Shown here in pieces: positions 1 to 8,490 of a stretch of 64,000 nt of DNA. Both the position numbers and the translations under genes were made by a program. The DNA comes from Nitrospirales bacterium. Its GTDB lineage: Bacteria > Nitrospirota > Nitrospiria > Nitrospirales > UBA8639. The first letter of the stretch is position 1. The number at the start of each line of letters is the position of its first letter. Under the pieces are notes generated by a model. That model made no database searches and was not told the origin of the DNA. It worked only from the letters and a program-made list of their open reading frames with translations. The stretch lies in the NCBI GenBank assembly GCA_031315915.1, contig JALDRK010000005.1:62001-126000 (forward strand), read 5' to 3'.

Positions 1-537
1 CGGTATGGAGAGAATGAAGTCTACGTGGACGGAGGAGCCTTTGATGGCGACTCTGTCCGGCTCTTTATGGATCGGGTTCAGGGTAAATTTTCCAGAATCC
101 TGGCCTTTGAACCGGATCAAGAAACATACGGACGGTTAGCCAGGAATTTTGCGAATGATCCGGCAATTGAAACGATCAATGCCGGATTGCATCGGCGTCG
201 GGGAACTCTTCGGTTCGATAATGCCGGAACCAGGGGGTCTATTATTACCGATTCGGGAGAAATTGAAATTCCGGTGGTCGGGTTGGATGAGGTGTTGGGT
301 TCCGACCGGGTGACATTGATTAAAATGAACATTGAAGGGGCAGAGCATGAGGCGATCCGGGGCGCGGAAAAGGCCATTACCACATGGGCGCCGAAGCTCA
401 GCATTTCCCTGTATCATAATCCCTCCGATTTATGGACCCTTCCACTGGAAATTGTCAAAATGCGGTCGGATTATAAGCTGTATATTCGACAGCATGACGG
501 AGGAATCATTGAAACGGTTCTGTATGCTCTCCCCTGA
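1..537 (+). CDS. FkbM-family SAM-dependent methyltransferase (5' truncated by window)
   Basis: The frame is open from base 1 and ends at TGA 535-537, so the N-terminus lies outside the window; the GTG at 25 is internal (it reads YVDGGAFDG across it). The visible part has the FkbM signature: a glycine-rich SAM loop (VDGGAFDGDSV), the acidic residue after strand 2 (FEPD), and IKMNIEGAE followed by a helix ending in GAEKA. FkbM proteins O-methylate sugars or other small groups and are common in surface-polysaccharide loci. The family call is firm; the substrate is unknown. A radical SAM gene follows after about 50 bases on the same strand. Confidence 0.85.
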   Translation, partial: RYGENEVYVDGGAFDGDSVRLFMDRVQGKFSRILAFEPDQETYGRLARNFANDPAIETINAGLHRRRGTLRFDNAGTRGSIITDSGEIEIPVVGLDEVLGSDRVTLIKMNIEGAEHEAIRGAEKAITTWAPKLSISLYHNPSDLWTLPLEIVKMRSDYKLYIRQHDGGIIETVLYALP

Positions 538-584
538 CCTAGGGCCGGTCAAGGGATCGGGGGCGTTGCAATATGGAGGTTGCC

Positions 585-1637
585 ATGCGTGATTTTTCAT
601 CTGCGGAATGGGTGGATCCGGCTTTGCACTGGAAGCCTCTGCCCGTTTCCGATATTCCCGGCCGTGTACTCCTTGATTTGGCGACGACATGTAATCTGCG
701 TTGTCCCATGTGTCCCGTTTGGGGGTCGGAAGATGACCTGGCCATTGATTCCGTGACAGGAGCGATGGATTTGGAATCCTCAAGGAAGTTGCTCGATGAA
801 ATCATGACGGCCAACCCGCTCATTCAACCCAATATGTACGGTGAGCCTCTCCTGGCTCCCAATCTCCGTGAGCAGATTGTTGCCATGAAATCACGTGGTA
901 TGGCGGTGGCCATGAACACGAATGGGCTGACCTTAAATGAAAGTCTGGCCAAATTTTTTGTCGATCAGCACGTTGATTCGGTGATGTTTAGTATTGATGC
1001 CGTGACCCGAAAAACCCTCCGGAAAATTCGTGGAATCGATAAAATCGAAAATCTGGAGGGGGCCGTGTTTCGGCTCATGAAAATGCGAGGCGATACCGGC
1101 TATCCCCGGGTCGGGGTGTCGTTTACGATCCAACCTGAAAATGCTCATGAAGCAGACGCATTCGTAGCCCGTTGGGCAGGGGTCGTGGATGTGGTGAGAA
1201 TAGGATTGTTGTTCGAAAATGGCACATTTCCAGACATGGAGACCCCAGAGCCGAGATTGCCGTGTCCGGCGCTCTATAACACCATGCCGGTGCATAACGA
1301 TGGAACTGTCACCGTGTGTTGCCTGGATGGGTTTAAAACCACCAACATGGGCAATGTGTTTAAAGAGGGTGTGGCGGCGGTTTGGAATGGGGAGGAGTTT
1401 GCGAAAGCCCGCTACTATCATGAAACCCAGCAGTGGGACAAAATTCCATTTTGCAAGCCCTGTAACGGTTGGGCACAGTTATCTTTCGAAGAAGAGGTTC
1501 GGGACGGGTTGTTGATTCGGAAATCCCCCCAATATACCTATTACAATAAAATTGCCCGTCTGAATAACTGGCAGGGGAATCTGTTGGGTGGGCATCCCAA
1601 ACCATCGGAAGAACTGGTTGGAGCGGGAGGGGTGTAG
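585..1637 (+). CDS. Radical SAM protein with SPASM-type C-terminal cluster domain
   Basis: The radical SAM cysteine motif CNLRCPMC lies near residue 35 and would bind the SAM-cleaving 4Fe-4S cluster. Downstream are a GEPLL segment, an MNTNG strand and a C-terminal Cys set (CPALYN, VCCLDG, FCKPCNGW) typical of SPASM or twitch auxiliary-cluster domains. I chose ATG 585 because GGAGGT at 575-580 precedes it; an ATG at 573 is in frame but overlaps that site. The reaction cannot be read from sequence. Location between an FkbM methyltransferase and a polysaccharide ABC exporter suggests modification of a sugar or surface-linked group, which is inference. Confidence 0.85.
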   Translation: MRDFSSAEWVDPALHWKPLPVSDIPGRVLLDLATTCNLRCPMCPVWGSEDDLAIDSVTGAMDLESSRKLLDEIMTANPLIQPNMYGEPLLAPNLREQIVAMKSRGMAVAMNTNGLTLNESLAKFFVDQHVDSVMFSIDAVTRKTLRKIRGIDKIENLEGAVFRLMKMRGDTGYPRVGVSFTIQPENAHEADAFVARWAGVVDVVRIGLLFENGTFPDMETPEPRLPCPALYNTMPVHNDGTVTVCCLDGFKTTNMGNVFKEGVAAVWNGEEFAKARYYHETQQWDKIPFCKPCNGWAQLSFEEEVRDGLLIRKSPQYTYYNKIARLNNWQGNLLGGHPKPSEELVGAGGV

Positions 1638-2031
1638 CGAAGACCCGTATCGCATGAATTCATTATGGCGAATGGGAATGTTTGTGACCGTGGAATCGGT
1701 CAATTAGAGAACAACTGAAAATCGATGGATGGCCAAACCCAAGCTCTGTTCCTCCATCTTCACTTATTGACCCGTACCCTCCTCAATTTTTCGTGAGCGT
1801 GTGGTTGCTGCTCTCGCCTATTCACAGATCATTGTCTAATGTTTGAGCTTGGGGTTATTGATATGACTTCGACATTTCAGGGAGCCAAGCATAATGGACG
1901 CTCCCTACAAATTCCGGATGATGGACAGGTACCTGAATTGGGGCATCAACGCATAGCATAGCCCAAAAACAGGCAGCCTCTCTCGAAAAGAGACAGAGCA
2001 CTGCCGAACCATTTTATTAAAGGAAGAGAAC
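1638..2031. other. Intergenic region ahead of the ABC exporter
   Basis: I see no convincing gene in these 394 bases. There is a short inverted repeat GGGAGC/GCTCCC (1880-1885 and 1900-1905) and a small hairpin TCTCT-CGAAA-AGAGA near 1981-1995. The exporter gene at 2032 has an AAGGAAGAG ribosome-binding site just before it. The gap separates the methyltransferase/radical SAM pair from the exporter and probably holds the exporter's promoter, but no clear -35/-10 pair was found. Confidence 0.4.
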
Positions 2032-2826
2032 ATGCAGCCTCAATATGGTCCCGCTTTGGTGGACATGATAGAAGGAACGTTAAGTTGGCGGATGTGGGGA
2101 CGTTTAGGCTGGCTTGATATTAAGCGCCGGTATCGTCGCACGATGATTGGTCCATTTTGGACGACGTTATCTTTGGGGATTTTTATTTTAACCCTGGGGA
2201 TCATGTGGGCCCATCTCTGGAAACAAGATCCCAAAATGTATTTACCATTTTTGTGCTCAGGGTTTTTGGTGTGGGTGATGGTGTCCACCACCTTAATTGA
2301 AGGATGTGCCGTCTTTTTTTCTGCGGAAGGATTAATCAAGCAGCTTCGGTTTCCGTATTCGATGCTGGTGTGGTCTGTAGTCTGGCGCAATGTGATCGTG
2401 TTTTTTCATAACCTGATTATTTTCCTGTTAGTCGGCCTCTATGCAGGGGTGCCGGTGAACGCGGCCACTCTGTTGGTATTTCCGGGTCTGGTCTTACTGA
2501 TTCTCAACAGCTTGTGGATGGTTGTTGTATTGGGGTTGGTTTGCTCCCGTTTCAGGGATATTCAACAAGTCATGTCCAGTATTTTGCAGCTTGCCATGTT
2601 CGTTACCCCGATTTTCTGGACGGCCGATCAACTGGGAAAGCGGTTTATCTCATTTATCGAGTATAATTTTCTTTTTCATGTTGTGGATATCGTGCGGTCT
2701 CCGCTTCTTGGAAAATCGCCTGCCCTGTGGAGTTGGCTATACGTGGGCGGAGTAACCCTGGTTGGTTGGATAGTTGCCGTGGTGATTTTCAGCCGGTTTC
2801 GCCGTCGTATTTCCTATTGGATATAA
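2032..2826 (+). CDS. Polysaccharide ABC transporter permease (Wzm/KpsM/TagG type)
   Basis: This 264-residue protein has about six hydrophobic segments after an amphipathic N-terminus (LGWLDIKRRYRRTMIGPFW), the usual layout of ABC-2 permeases that export O-antigen, capsule or teichoic acid. The RRYRR(T)xxGPFW block is typical of this group. It ends 17 bases before the ATPase at 2844, and the two should form a 2+2 exporter in the inner membrane moving an undecaprenyl-linked glycan. Start is ATG 2032 with AAGGAAGAG upstream. The family is clear; the exported polymer is not known. Confidence 0.9.
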   Translation: MQPQYGPALVDMIEGTLSWRMWGRLGWLDIKRRYRRTMIGPFWTTLSLGIFILTLGIMWAHLWKQDPKMYLPFLCSGFLVWVMVSTTLIEGCAVFFSAEGLIKQLRFPYSMLVWSVVWRNVIVFFHNLIIFLLVGLYAGVPVNAATLLVFPGLVLLILNSLWMVVVLGLVCSRFRDIQQVMSSILQLAMFVTPIFWTADQLGKRFISFIEYNFLFHVVDIVRSPLLGKSPALWSWLYVGGVTLVGWIVAVVIFSRFRRRISYWI

Positions 2827-2843
2827 ATCTGGAGGCTCTTGAT

Positions 2844-3605
2844 ATGGCATCTTTGGTGCTGGAAAATGTGACCATCGATTTTCCGATCTATGGGTCGCAG
2901 AAAACATTCCGTCATGCCCTCTTTGAAAAAACCACAGGCGGGTTTATTCGACGGGAGGGGAATAAGAATCAACGGGTCACGGTCCGCGCCTTGGAAAATA
3001 TTTCTTTAACCTTATCCCATGGTGACCGTCTTGGAATGATCGGTCACAATGGCGCGGGAAAGTCCACCTTGCTTCGGGTCTGTGCCGGCGTCTATGAGCC
3101 GACCTATGGGAAAGTGTCGATAAATGGAAAAGTGTCTCCGTTGTTTAGTACCTCTCCGGGTCTGGATGGGGACGATACCGGCTATGAGAATATTCAAACG
3201 TGCGGCATGTTCCTTGGAATGACGCCGGAAGAAATTGCGAGGAAGACTCCGGAAATCGAACAATTTTCAGAACTCGGAGACTATTTATCCCTTCCCGTGC
3301 GGACCTATTCGACAGGCATGCTGGTACGGCTGGGGTTTGGGATTGCCACGTCCATCGACCCTGAAATATTGTTATTGGATGAAGGGCTTGGAGCCGGGGA
3401 CGCCCGTTTTGCCGAAAGGGCCAACAAACGGGTAGATGCCCTGGTGGCCCGGGCCAGTATTCTGGTCCTGGCTTCCCACTCCGATGCCTTAATCAAAACT
3501 ATGTGCAACAAAGCCATTCTGCTACAGGGAGGGCTGATTGTTGCCTCGGGAAGTGTGGATGACGTGATCAAGGAGTATCAGCAGATAAACAAGTCCGTTG
3601 CATAA
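2844..3605 (+). CDS. Polysaccharide ABC transporter ATPase (Wzt/KpsT/TagH type)
   Basis: The protein has Walker A (GHNGAGKST), a signature-like YSTGMLVRLGF and Walker B (ILLLDEGLGAGD), the pattern of polysaccharide-export ATPases. ATG 2844 was chosen over an upstream in-frame start because GGAGG at 2831-2835 fits it and the N-terminus then matches the family (LVLENVTIDFPIYG). At 253 residues it lacks the C-terminal carbohydrate-binding domain found in Wzt proteins that recognise a capped O-antigen terminus, so substrate recognition is probably of the KpsT/TagH kind. It pairs with the permease just upstream. Confidence 0.92.
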   Translation: MASLVLENVTIDFPIYGSQKTFRHALFEKTTGGFIRREGNKNQRVTVRALENISLTLSHGDRLGMIGHNGAGKSTLLRVCAGVYEPTYGKVSINGKVSPLFSTSPGLDGDDTGYENIQTCGMFLGMTPEEIARKTPEIEQFSELGDYLSLPVRTYSTGMLVRLGFGIATSIDPEILLLDEGLGAGDARFAERANKRVDALVARASILVLASHSDALIKTMCNKAILLQGGLIVASGSVDDVIKEYQQINKSVA

Positions 3606-3618
3606 GTGAAGGCCAGCC

Positions 3619-5412
3619 ATGACCATGTCACCACTTTTGGAACCCTTGTGCCGAGACCCGCTTCAGAAGGAACGTTCGTTTCGTCCCTTTTATTTTACGG
3701 TCGTCTTCTGGGGTGCGGAACATCGCGGTTATTTTACCGATTTATTGCTGGCTTCGCTTCTTTCTCCCCGAAATATCCCCGCTCTCAATAAGGCCCGTCG
3801 AAATAAATTTCTCATTGTGACGACCCTCCAGGATTGGACGATCTTGCAGGATCATGCCTTGTTTCAGCTGTTGTGCCAATATGTGGAGCCGGTCTTCTTT
3901 GAAATGCCCTTTCCCGAGAAACATGACCAGAAAATGTTGGTCATGTCCCGCGGGCATAAACTGGTCTCGATGAAAGCCTATGAGGATGAGGCCTACGGGG
4001 TCTATGTTACCCCTGATCTCATCCTGTCCGATGGTTCCGTGGCCGCCATGGAGCAGTTGGCGGAGCAGGGGAGAAAAGTGGTCCTCTGCGTGGCCATCCG
4101 GTTTCGGCAGGAGACAATGCTGCCGGTCATGGAGGAGAGAAATTTTTTAAAACAGGGTCAGCCTCTCGCCATTTCTTCCCGGGAATTAATGGGGATGGCG
4201 CTCCAAAATCTGCATTCGGAAACCCTACGCTATGAGTTCGAGGCCCCTCATTTCGCGGATTTCCCTATTTCGGTGTATTGGTGGGCTTCTCCCGATAAGG
4301 GCATGATCATCCATAGCTTCAGTTGGGCTCCTCTGGTTGTGGACTATGGAGCGCTGGAACACCACGACACGCAAACTTTTGACAATTGGACGTTGGACGG
4401 CGATTACATCCATCGGAATTTTCCCAATCCTGATGACGTGTATGTCGTGACCGATAGCGATGAGATTTCTCTCGTCAGTTTTACCAAAGAGTCCGATCTT
4501 CATTTTGATCTCATTCCTGAACCCACCAAGAGCCAGTATGGGGTTCTGTCTCATGACTTTAAAGTTGGATTGATCCGTTCCCTGAAAGATAGTCTGATTA
4601 TGGATCCCTTAAAACGGACCATTTTTCCCCAGGGGGTCTTCCTGCATAGCGAGGAGATTACGCCGGAGTGGAATGAGGCTGCCGAGCAATCTACCCGGGT
4701 GATACGGCATGCCTGTCGTCCCCCGACCTTGTCGGAACAGTTTCATCTTGACGTGATCGAGCAGTCCACCAATAGCCGGTTTGCCAGAAACATTCTGAGC
4801 CGGCTTCAGACCAACTCATCTGAACGACTTTCCAAGGAAGACCTTCACAAATATTATTTGCTGTGGGTTTGGGTTATCCGTCCAAGAAGATTTCTGTTAA
4901 GGATGGCGAGAGCCATCGGGAATTTCCTACGGCCTATCTCGAATCAGATCTCCCAACTTTTATGGTTTTACCGGTATCGTCGGTTCCTGTGGTGGCGCTT
5001 AAAAGAGAAGCTTGGGTTGGTGCCCGAGCAAGGGTTTGACTGGAAAACGGCGGAGTGGGCCGGGCCGGGCCTCAGTCCGGTATGTCCGTGGTTCACGTTG
5101 AAAGAGATGTGGCGAAACCGACGTTGGTTTTGGCGTTATCGGCGGTATGTCTGGTGGAGACTCAAGGAAAAACTGCACCTGGTGGAATCGGGCGGGAATC
5201 ATTGGCAACATGGCGGGTGGGATACCCCTGCCATCAGCTTCCTGTATCCCGTTTTTACCGTAAAATGGTTTTGGCGAAATCGTGCGGACCTTTGGAAATC
5301 CAAACATCGTTTGGGGACATGGGTGAAGGAGCATTTTGGCTTTTGGCGGAAACGTTCGAAAAACGAAACTCCCGGTTTCAAAAAAAGTAATCAGACCCGA
5401 AAAATTTCCTGA
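3619..5412 (+). CDS. Paralog A of a four-member unknown family; GT-like core with Trp/Arg repeat tail
   Basis: I do not recognise a named family. The 597-residue protein shares ordered motifs with the products at 7072, 8487 and 10262: an N-terminal strand FYFTVVFWGAEHR (about residues 24-36), SLLSPRNIP, MSRGH (109), PDLILSDGSV (132-141), HSFSWAPLVVDYG, NWTLDGDYI (257-265), TDSDE (278-282) and MDPLKR. A strand-first core with DxD-like TDSDE and a DGD motif resembles a GT-A glycosyltransferase; that is inference. Residues from about 444 onward are a 54-residue Trp/Arg-rich repeat absent from its relatives. It lies 13 bases after the exporter ATPase, so a role in building the exported glycan is likely. 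Confidence 0.7.
   Translation: MTMSPLLEPLCRDPLQKERSFRPFYFTVVFWGAEHRGYFTDLLLASLLSPRNIPALNKARRNKFLIVTTLQDWTILQDHALFQLLCQYVEPVFFEMPFPEKHDQKMLVMSRGHKLVSMKAYEDEAYGVYVTPDLILSDGSVAAMEQLAEQGRKVVLCVAIRFRQETMLPVMEERNFLKQGQPLAISSRELMGMALQNLHSETLRYEFEAPHFADFPISVYWWASPDKGMIIHSFSWAPLVVDYGALEHHDTQTFDNWTLDGDYIHRNFPNPDDVYVVTDSDEISLVSFTKESDLHFDLIPEPTKSQYGVLSHDFKVGLIRSLKDSLIMDPLKRTIFPQGVFLHSEEITPEWNEAAEQSTRVIRHACRPPTLSEQFHLDVIEQSTNSRFARNILSRLQTNSSERLSKEDLHKYYLLWVWVIRPRRFLLRMARAIGNFLRPISNQISQLLWFYRYRRFLWWRLKEKLGLVPEQGFDWKTAEWAGPGLSPVCPWFTLKEMWRNRRWFWRYRRYVWWRLKEKLHLVESGGNHWQHGGWDTPAISFLYPVFTVKWFWRNRADLWKSKHRLGTWVKEHFGFWRKRSKNETPGFKKSNQTRKIS
4948..5352 (+). repeat. Tandem 162-bp / 54-residue repeat in paralog A (2.5 copies)
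   Basis: Copies begin at about 4948, 5110 and 5272, exactly 162 bases apart. The protein repeat aligns as (W/F)xWRYRRxxWWRLKEKL followed by a loop with a conserved Trp and a P-rich PVxxFT segment; the third copy is partial and diverged. The units are rich in Trp, Arg and Lys, which suggests an amphipathic, membrane-interface or nucleotide/glycan-binding surface. No paralog has it, so it arose or was gained within this gene. Confidence 0.8.
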
Positions 5413-5456
5413 AATCCTAGAAGGCCTCTTGTTTAGAAAACTCAAGGATTGCCGGT

Positions 5457-6368
5457 TTGTCATCAACGTCCGTTTTTGCCCATTCTTTTGTTCATGACCA
5501 ATCTCCGGCCCGAGTTGTCTTATTTGGCGGGACCGGAGTCATCGGAAAAGCCCTCAGACGGGATCTGGAAAGAAATAAAATCCCGGTAGTTTCCTTCGGA
5601 TCCCAAGAACTCAATTTAGTTGAAGTTCATGCCCCTTCCAGATTGATCAAACTATTGCGGCCCACTGATTCGGTTGTGGTCCTGGCAGGCATTGCTCCCA
5701 ATCGTGGTCGGGGGCTGGATACCATGGTGGATAATATAAGAATGGGTATCGGATTGTGTGAAGCGCTTGTTCGTCAACCGGTGGCCCATATTGTTTACGT
5801 GAGCTCGGATGCGGTGTATCCCCGAAATATTGAAATGCTGGATGAACAGACTCCTGTGGAACCGTCCGATCCCTATTCGGCCATGCACTTAACCAGGGAA
5901 CGCCTCTTCTCCGGCCTTTCAAGGCTACCGGTCGCTATTTTACGAAGTACACAAATCTCTTCTTCTGAAGATACCCATAATGCTTACGGGCCAAACCGGT
6001 TCAGACAAATGGCGAAACAGAACGGGAAAATCCAATTGTTTGGTAAGGGTGAGGATAAACGGGATCACATTGTTTCAAGTGATGTGGCCAGAATTATCCA
6101 TGGGTGTCTGCTTAAACGCAGCCATGGGATCCTCAATGTCGCCACAGGTCGATCCTTGAGTTTCGCCGAAGTGGCCGAAATCGTTGGTGGCTGTTTTGCT
6201 CCGCCTCCCCATCTGGAATTTCTTCCTCGACCCATTCCGCTCACCCATCGGTATTTTGATGTTGGGTTGTTAAGACTGATGTTTCCGGATTTGTGTTTTA
6301 CCCCTTTGGAAGTTGATGAACCAACTATTCAACACAATCGCCAATTAATTTCTTTGAGTCAACGATGA
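5457..6368 (+). CDS. NAD(P)-dependent SDR epimerase/dehydratase-like protein
   Basis: An extended short-chain dehydrogenase of 303 residues with the nucleotide-binding GGTGVIG near residue 24, the strand VYVSSDAVYP and the active-site region PYSAMH. The usual YxxxK is here Y140-S-A-M-H144, so the catalytic lysine is replaced by histidine. Such enzymes act on nucleotide sugars (epimerase, dehydratase or reductase). The start is TTG 5457 with AAGGA upstream; no ATG fits the N-terminal strand. It sits between paralog A and a methyltransferase in the same run, so nucleotide-sugar remodelling is likely, but the changed lysine leaves activity uncertain. Confidence 0.75.
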   Translation: MSSTSVFAHSFVHDQSPARVVLFGGTGVIGKALRRDLERNKIPVVSFGSQELNLVEVHAPSRLIKLLRPTDSVVVLAGIAPNRGRGLDTMVDNIRMGIGLCEALVRQPVAHIVYVSSDAVYPRNIEMLDEQTPVEPSDPYSAMHLTRERLFSGLSRLPVAILRSTQISSSEDTHNAYGPNRFRQMAKQNGKIQLFGKGEDKRDHIVSSDVARIIHGCLLKRSHGILNVATGRSLSFAEVAEIVGGCFAPPPHLEFLPRPIPLTHRYFDVGLLRLMFPDLCFTPLEVDEPTIQHNRQLISLSQR

Positions 6369-6392
6369 AGAGAAAAGGGGTTCGTTTTCACC

Positions 6393-7067
6393 ATGAGTGA
6401 TTCAAACGAAGGGGAACAGCAGTATCGCGACGCGTTTGAATTGGTCAAAAATCGACCACAGCATTTTGGGCTAATGAGTGGATGGTCCTGGTATGACGAT
6501 CCCAAGCGGCTTGGCTTCCTGTTGGCACGATATAAATTCGTTGCCAAAATGTTGATCGATCAACCGCGAGTGTTGGAAATCGGTTGTGGTGACGGGTTTG
6601 GAACCAGAGTGGTGGTCCAGGCAGTCGGGCATGTCACAGCCGTGGACTTTGATCCGGAACTCATCCAATCGGCCAAGGACACCATGTCGGAACGATGGCC
6701 CTATGAATGCCGAGTGCATGATATGATGCAGGGGCCGGTGGCGGAGAGGTTTGATGCGGTCTATTCGTTGGATGTGCTTGAGCACATTCCCCCGAACCAT
6801 GAAGCCAAATTCCTGGATCATCTGACGAAGTCGCTCGCTCCTCATGGGGTCGCCATACTGGGAATGCCGTCGTTGCAGTCGCAAACCTATGCCTCGGCCC
6901 ACAGTCGAATCGGACATGTGAATTGTAAAGATCAAATGGATTTGAAACGAGTGATGCAAGGGTGGTTTCGGCATGTGTTTATGTTTTCCATGAACGATGA
7001 AGTCGTCCACACCGGGTTTCATGCCATGGCCCATTATCATCTGTGTTTATGTTGTGGAAAGAAGTGA
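6393..7067 (+). CDS. Class I SAM-dependent methyltransferase
   Basis: The 224-residue protein has the SAM-binding motif VLEIGCGDGFG, the acidic residue after strand 2 (AVDFDPE) and a motif IV-like YSLDVLEHIPP, typical of methyltransferase type 11/12. Start ATG 6393 follows AAAAGGGG. It begins 25 bases after the SDR and ends four bases before the likely TTG start of paralog B, so it is probably co-transcribed. The substrate is not shown by sequence; a sugar or the polymer end (chain capping) would fit the locus. Confidence 0.85.
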   Translation: MSDSNEGEQQYRDAFELVKNRPQHFGLMSGWSWYDDPKRLGFLLARYKFVAKMLIDQPRVLEIGCGDGFGTRVVVQAVGHVTAVDFDPELIQSAKDTMSERWPYECRVHDMMQGPVAERFDAVYSLDVLEHIPPNHEAKFLDHLTKSLAPHGVAILGMPSLQSQTYASAHSRIGHVNCKDQMDLKRVMQGWFRHVFMFSMNDEVVHTGFHAMAHYHLCLCCGKK

Positions 7068-7071
7068 TTAT

Positions 7072-8490
7072 TTGGAGAATGAGGATCCGGTCCGCCCTTT
7101 TTATTATATCGTGGCATTTTGGGGCTCAACCTACCGACGCCACTTTCTTCAATTGTGTCTTCCATCGCTCCTTGCTCCGGGCAACATCCCGTTTCTCCTC
7201 GGTAAAAGACCTTCCAGGTTTTTAATCAGCACCACGCACCAGGACTGGGCTGCCCTTTCCACTGATCCCCTGTTTTCTCGTCTGCAAACCTTTGTGGAGC
7301 CGGTGTTTCTGGAGCTTAGACGGGAAGTTCCGGATTTTTTGAAAACGGTCGTTCAGGAAAAAATGCGACGAAGCTCTTCTGAATCGATAGAACGGAACCG
7401 GTCTGTGGATTGTCCTTTGTCCCCTCTCGATATCGCGACTCCCGAGGTGTTTGAAGAGCTTCAAGCCCTGGGGCGGGAAATGGGAGTGGAATTGACCGAC
7501 CATCATCATTATGCCGTGCGAATCTTGTTCATGAGCGCGGGACATAAAGCCGCCGCGTCGCAGGCTCATCATGATCAGGCCTATGGAATTTTTCTGGCTC
7601 CGGATATGGTGCTGTCGGACGGCGCCGTAGCTCATCTGCATCAGCTCGCTCAATCGGGAAAAAAAGTTGTGATGGTGTCAGCATGCCGATTTTCCCTTGA
7701 AGACGGTATCCGGGAGTTTCACAACAGCGGGCTGATGGCATCGGCTGAAGCTCTCATACTTCCACCGAGGAAACTTGTCGAAATGGTTTTCGGGTGCTTA
7801 CACCCGGAAACGGCCTGCTTCGAATTCGATTCGCCCTTGTTTTCCAATCCCGCCACATCGGCGTTTTGGAAAGTTTCCGGTGATGAGGGTGTGTTGCTCC
7901 ACAGTTTTTTTTGGGCGCCGCTTCTGGTGGACTATGTGGGGATCGACAGACATCACGGGGACTATTTCGATGCAGGTGGGACGACGGATGGTAAATATAT
8001 TGCGATGCATTTTGATTTCAATCGGGATGTGTCTCCCGTGACGGATTCGGATGAGATTTTCCTGGCCAGTTTTACCCCGCGAGGTGAATATGCGTACTCT
8101 GTCAGAGCCGGGATTCTGAAGCAGATTCCAGGTTTGCGTATGCACTATAAAACGTTCCTGATCAGACGGACTCTGTATGGACCTATGGGAGATCCCATGA
8201 AACGAAGTCTCTATCGGTGGCCTGTCCGGTTGCATAGTCAGTCCCTATCCCTTGAATGGAAAGAGGTCGAACAACGCGCGGATCAGATCGTGAAGCGGGC
8301 GTTGAAAGTCCCGGGAGTGTGGGGACGAACAGCCAATACGGTTCTCTGGCTCAAGAGTTTGTGTGCCGGGCCCAACCTTTCAGGGAGAATCCGCAATGTG
8401 GGCGGCTATCTGATCGGAAAAATATCTCCGCAGACGCGCACATGGCTGAAGCGGATCCTTGGACAATGGGGAATGGGAAAATGGTCATGA
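7072..8490 (+). CDS. Paralog B of the four-member unknown family
   Basis: The protein (472 residues from TTG 7072) repeats the family's motifs: PFYYIVAFWGSTYR at the N-terminus, SLLAPGNIP, MSAGHK, PDMVLSDGAV, HSFFWAPLLVDY and TDSDE. Two differences stand out: an insertion of roughly 50 residues before MSAGH, and DGDYI changed to DGKYI. TTG 7072 is preferred because GGAAAGAAG precedes it and it falls just after the previous stop; the frame is open further upstream inside the methyltransferase gene. It overlaps paralog C through ATGA at 8487-8490, implying translational coupling. Function unknown; glycosyltransferase-like by layout only. Confidence 0.65.
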   Translation: MENEDPVRPFYYIVAFWGSTYRRHFLQLCLPSLLAPGNIPFLLGKRPSRFLISTTHQDWAALSTDPLFSRLQTFVEPVFLELRREVPDFLKTVVQEKMRRSSSESIERNRSVDCPLSPLDIATPEVFEELQALGREMGVELTDHHHYAVRILFMSAGHKAAASQAHHDQAYGIFLAPDMVLSDGAVAHLHQLAQSGKKVVMVSACRFSLEDGIREFHNSGLMASAEALILPPRKLVEMVFGCLHPETACFEFDSPLFSNPATSAFWKVSGDEGVLLHSFFWAPLLVDYVGIDRHHGDYFDAGGTTDGKYIAMHFDFNRDVSPVTDSDEIFLASFTPRGEYAYSVRAGILKQIPGLRMHYKTFLIRRTLYGPMGDPMKRSLYRWPVRLHSQSLSLEWKEVEQRADQIVKRALKVPGVWGRTANTVLWLKSLCAGPNLSGRIRNVGGYLIGKISPQTRTWLKRILGQWGMGKWS

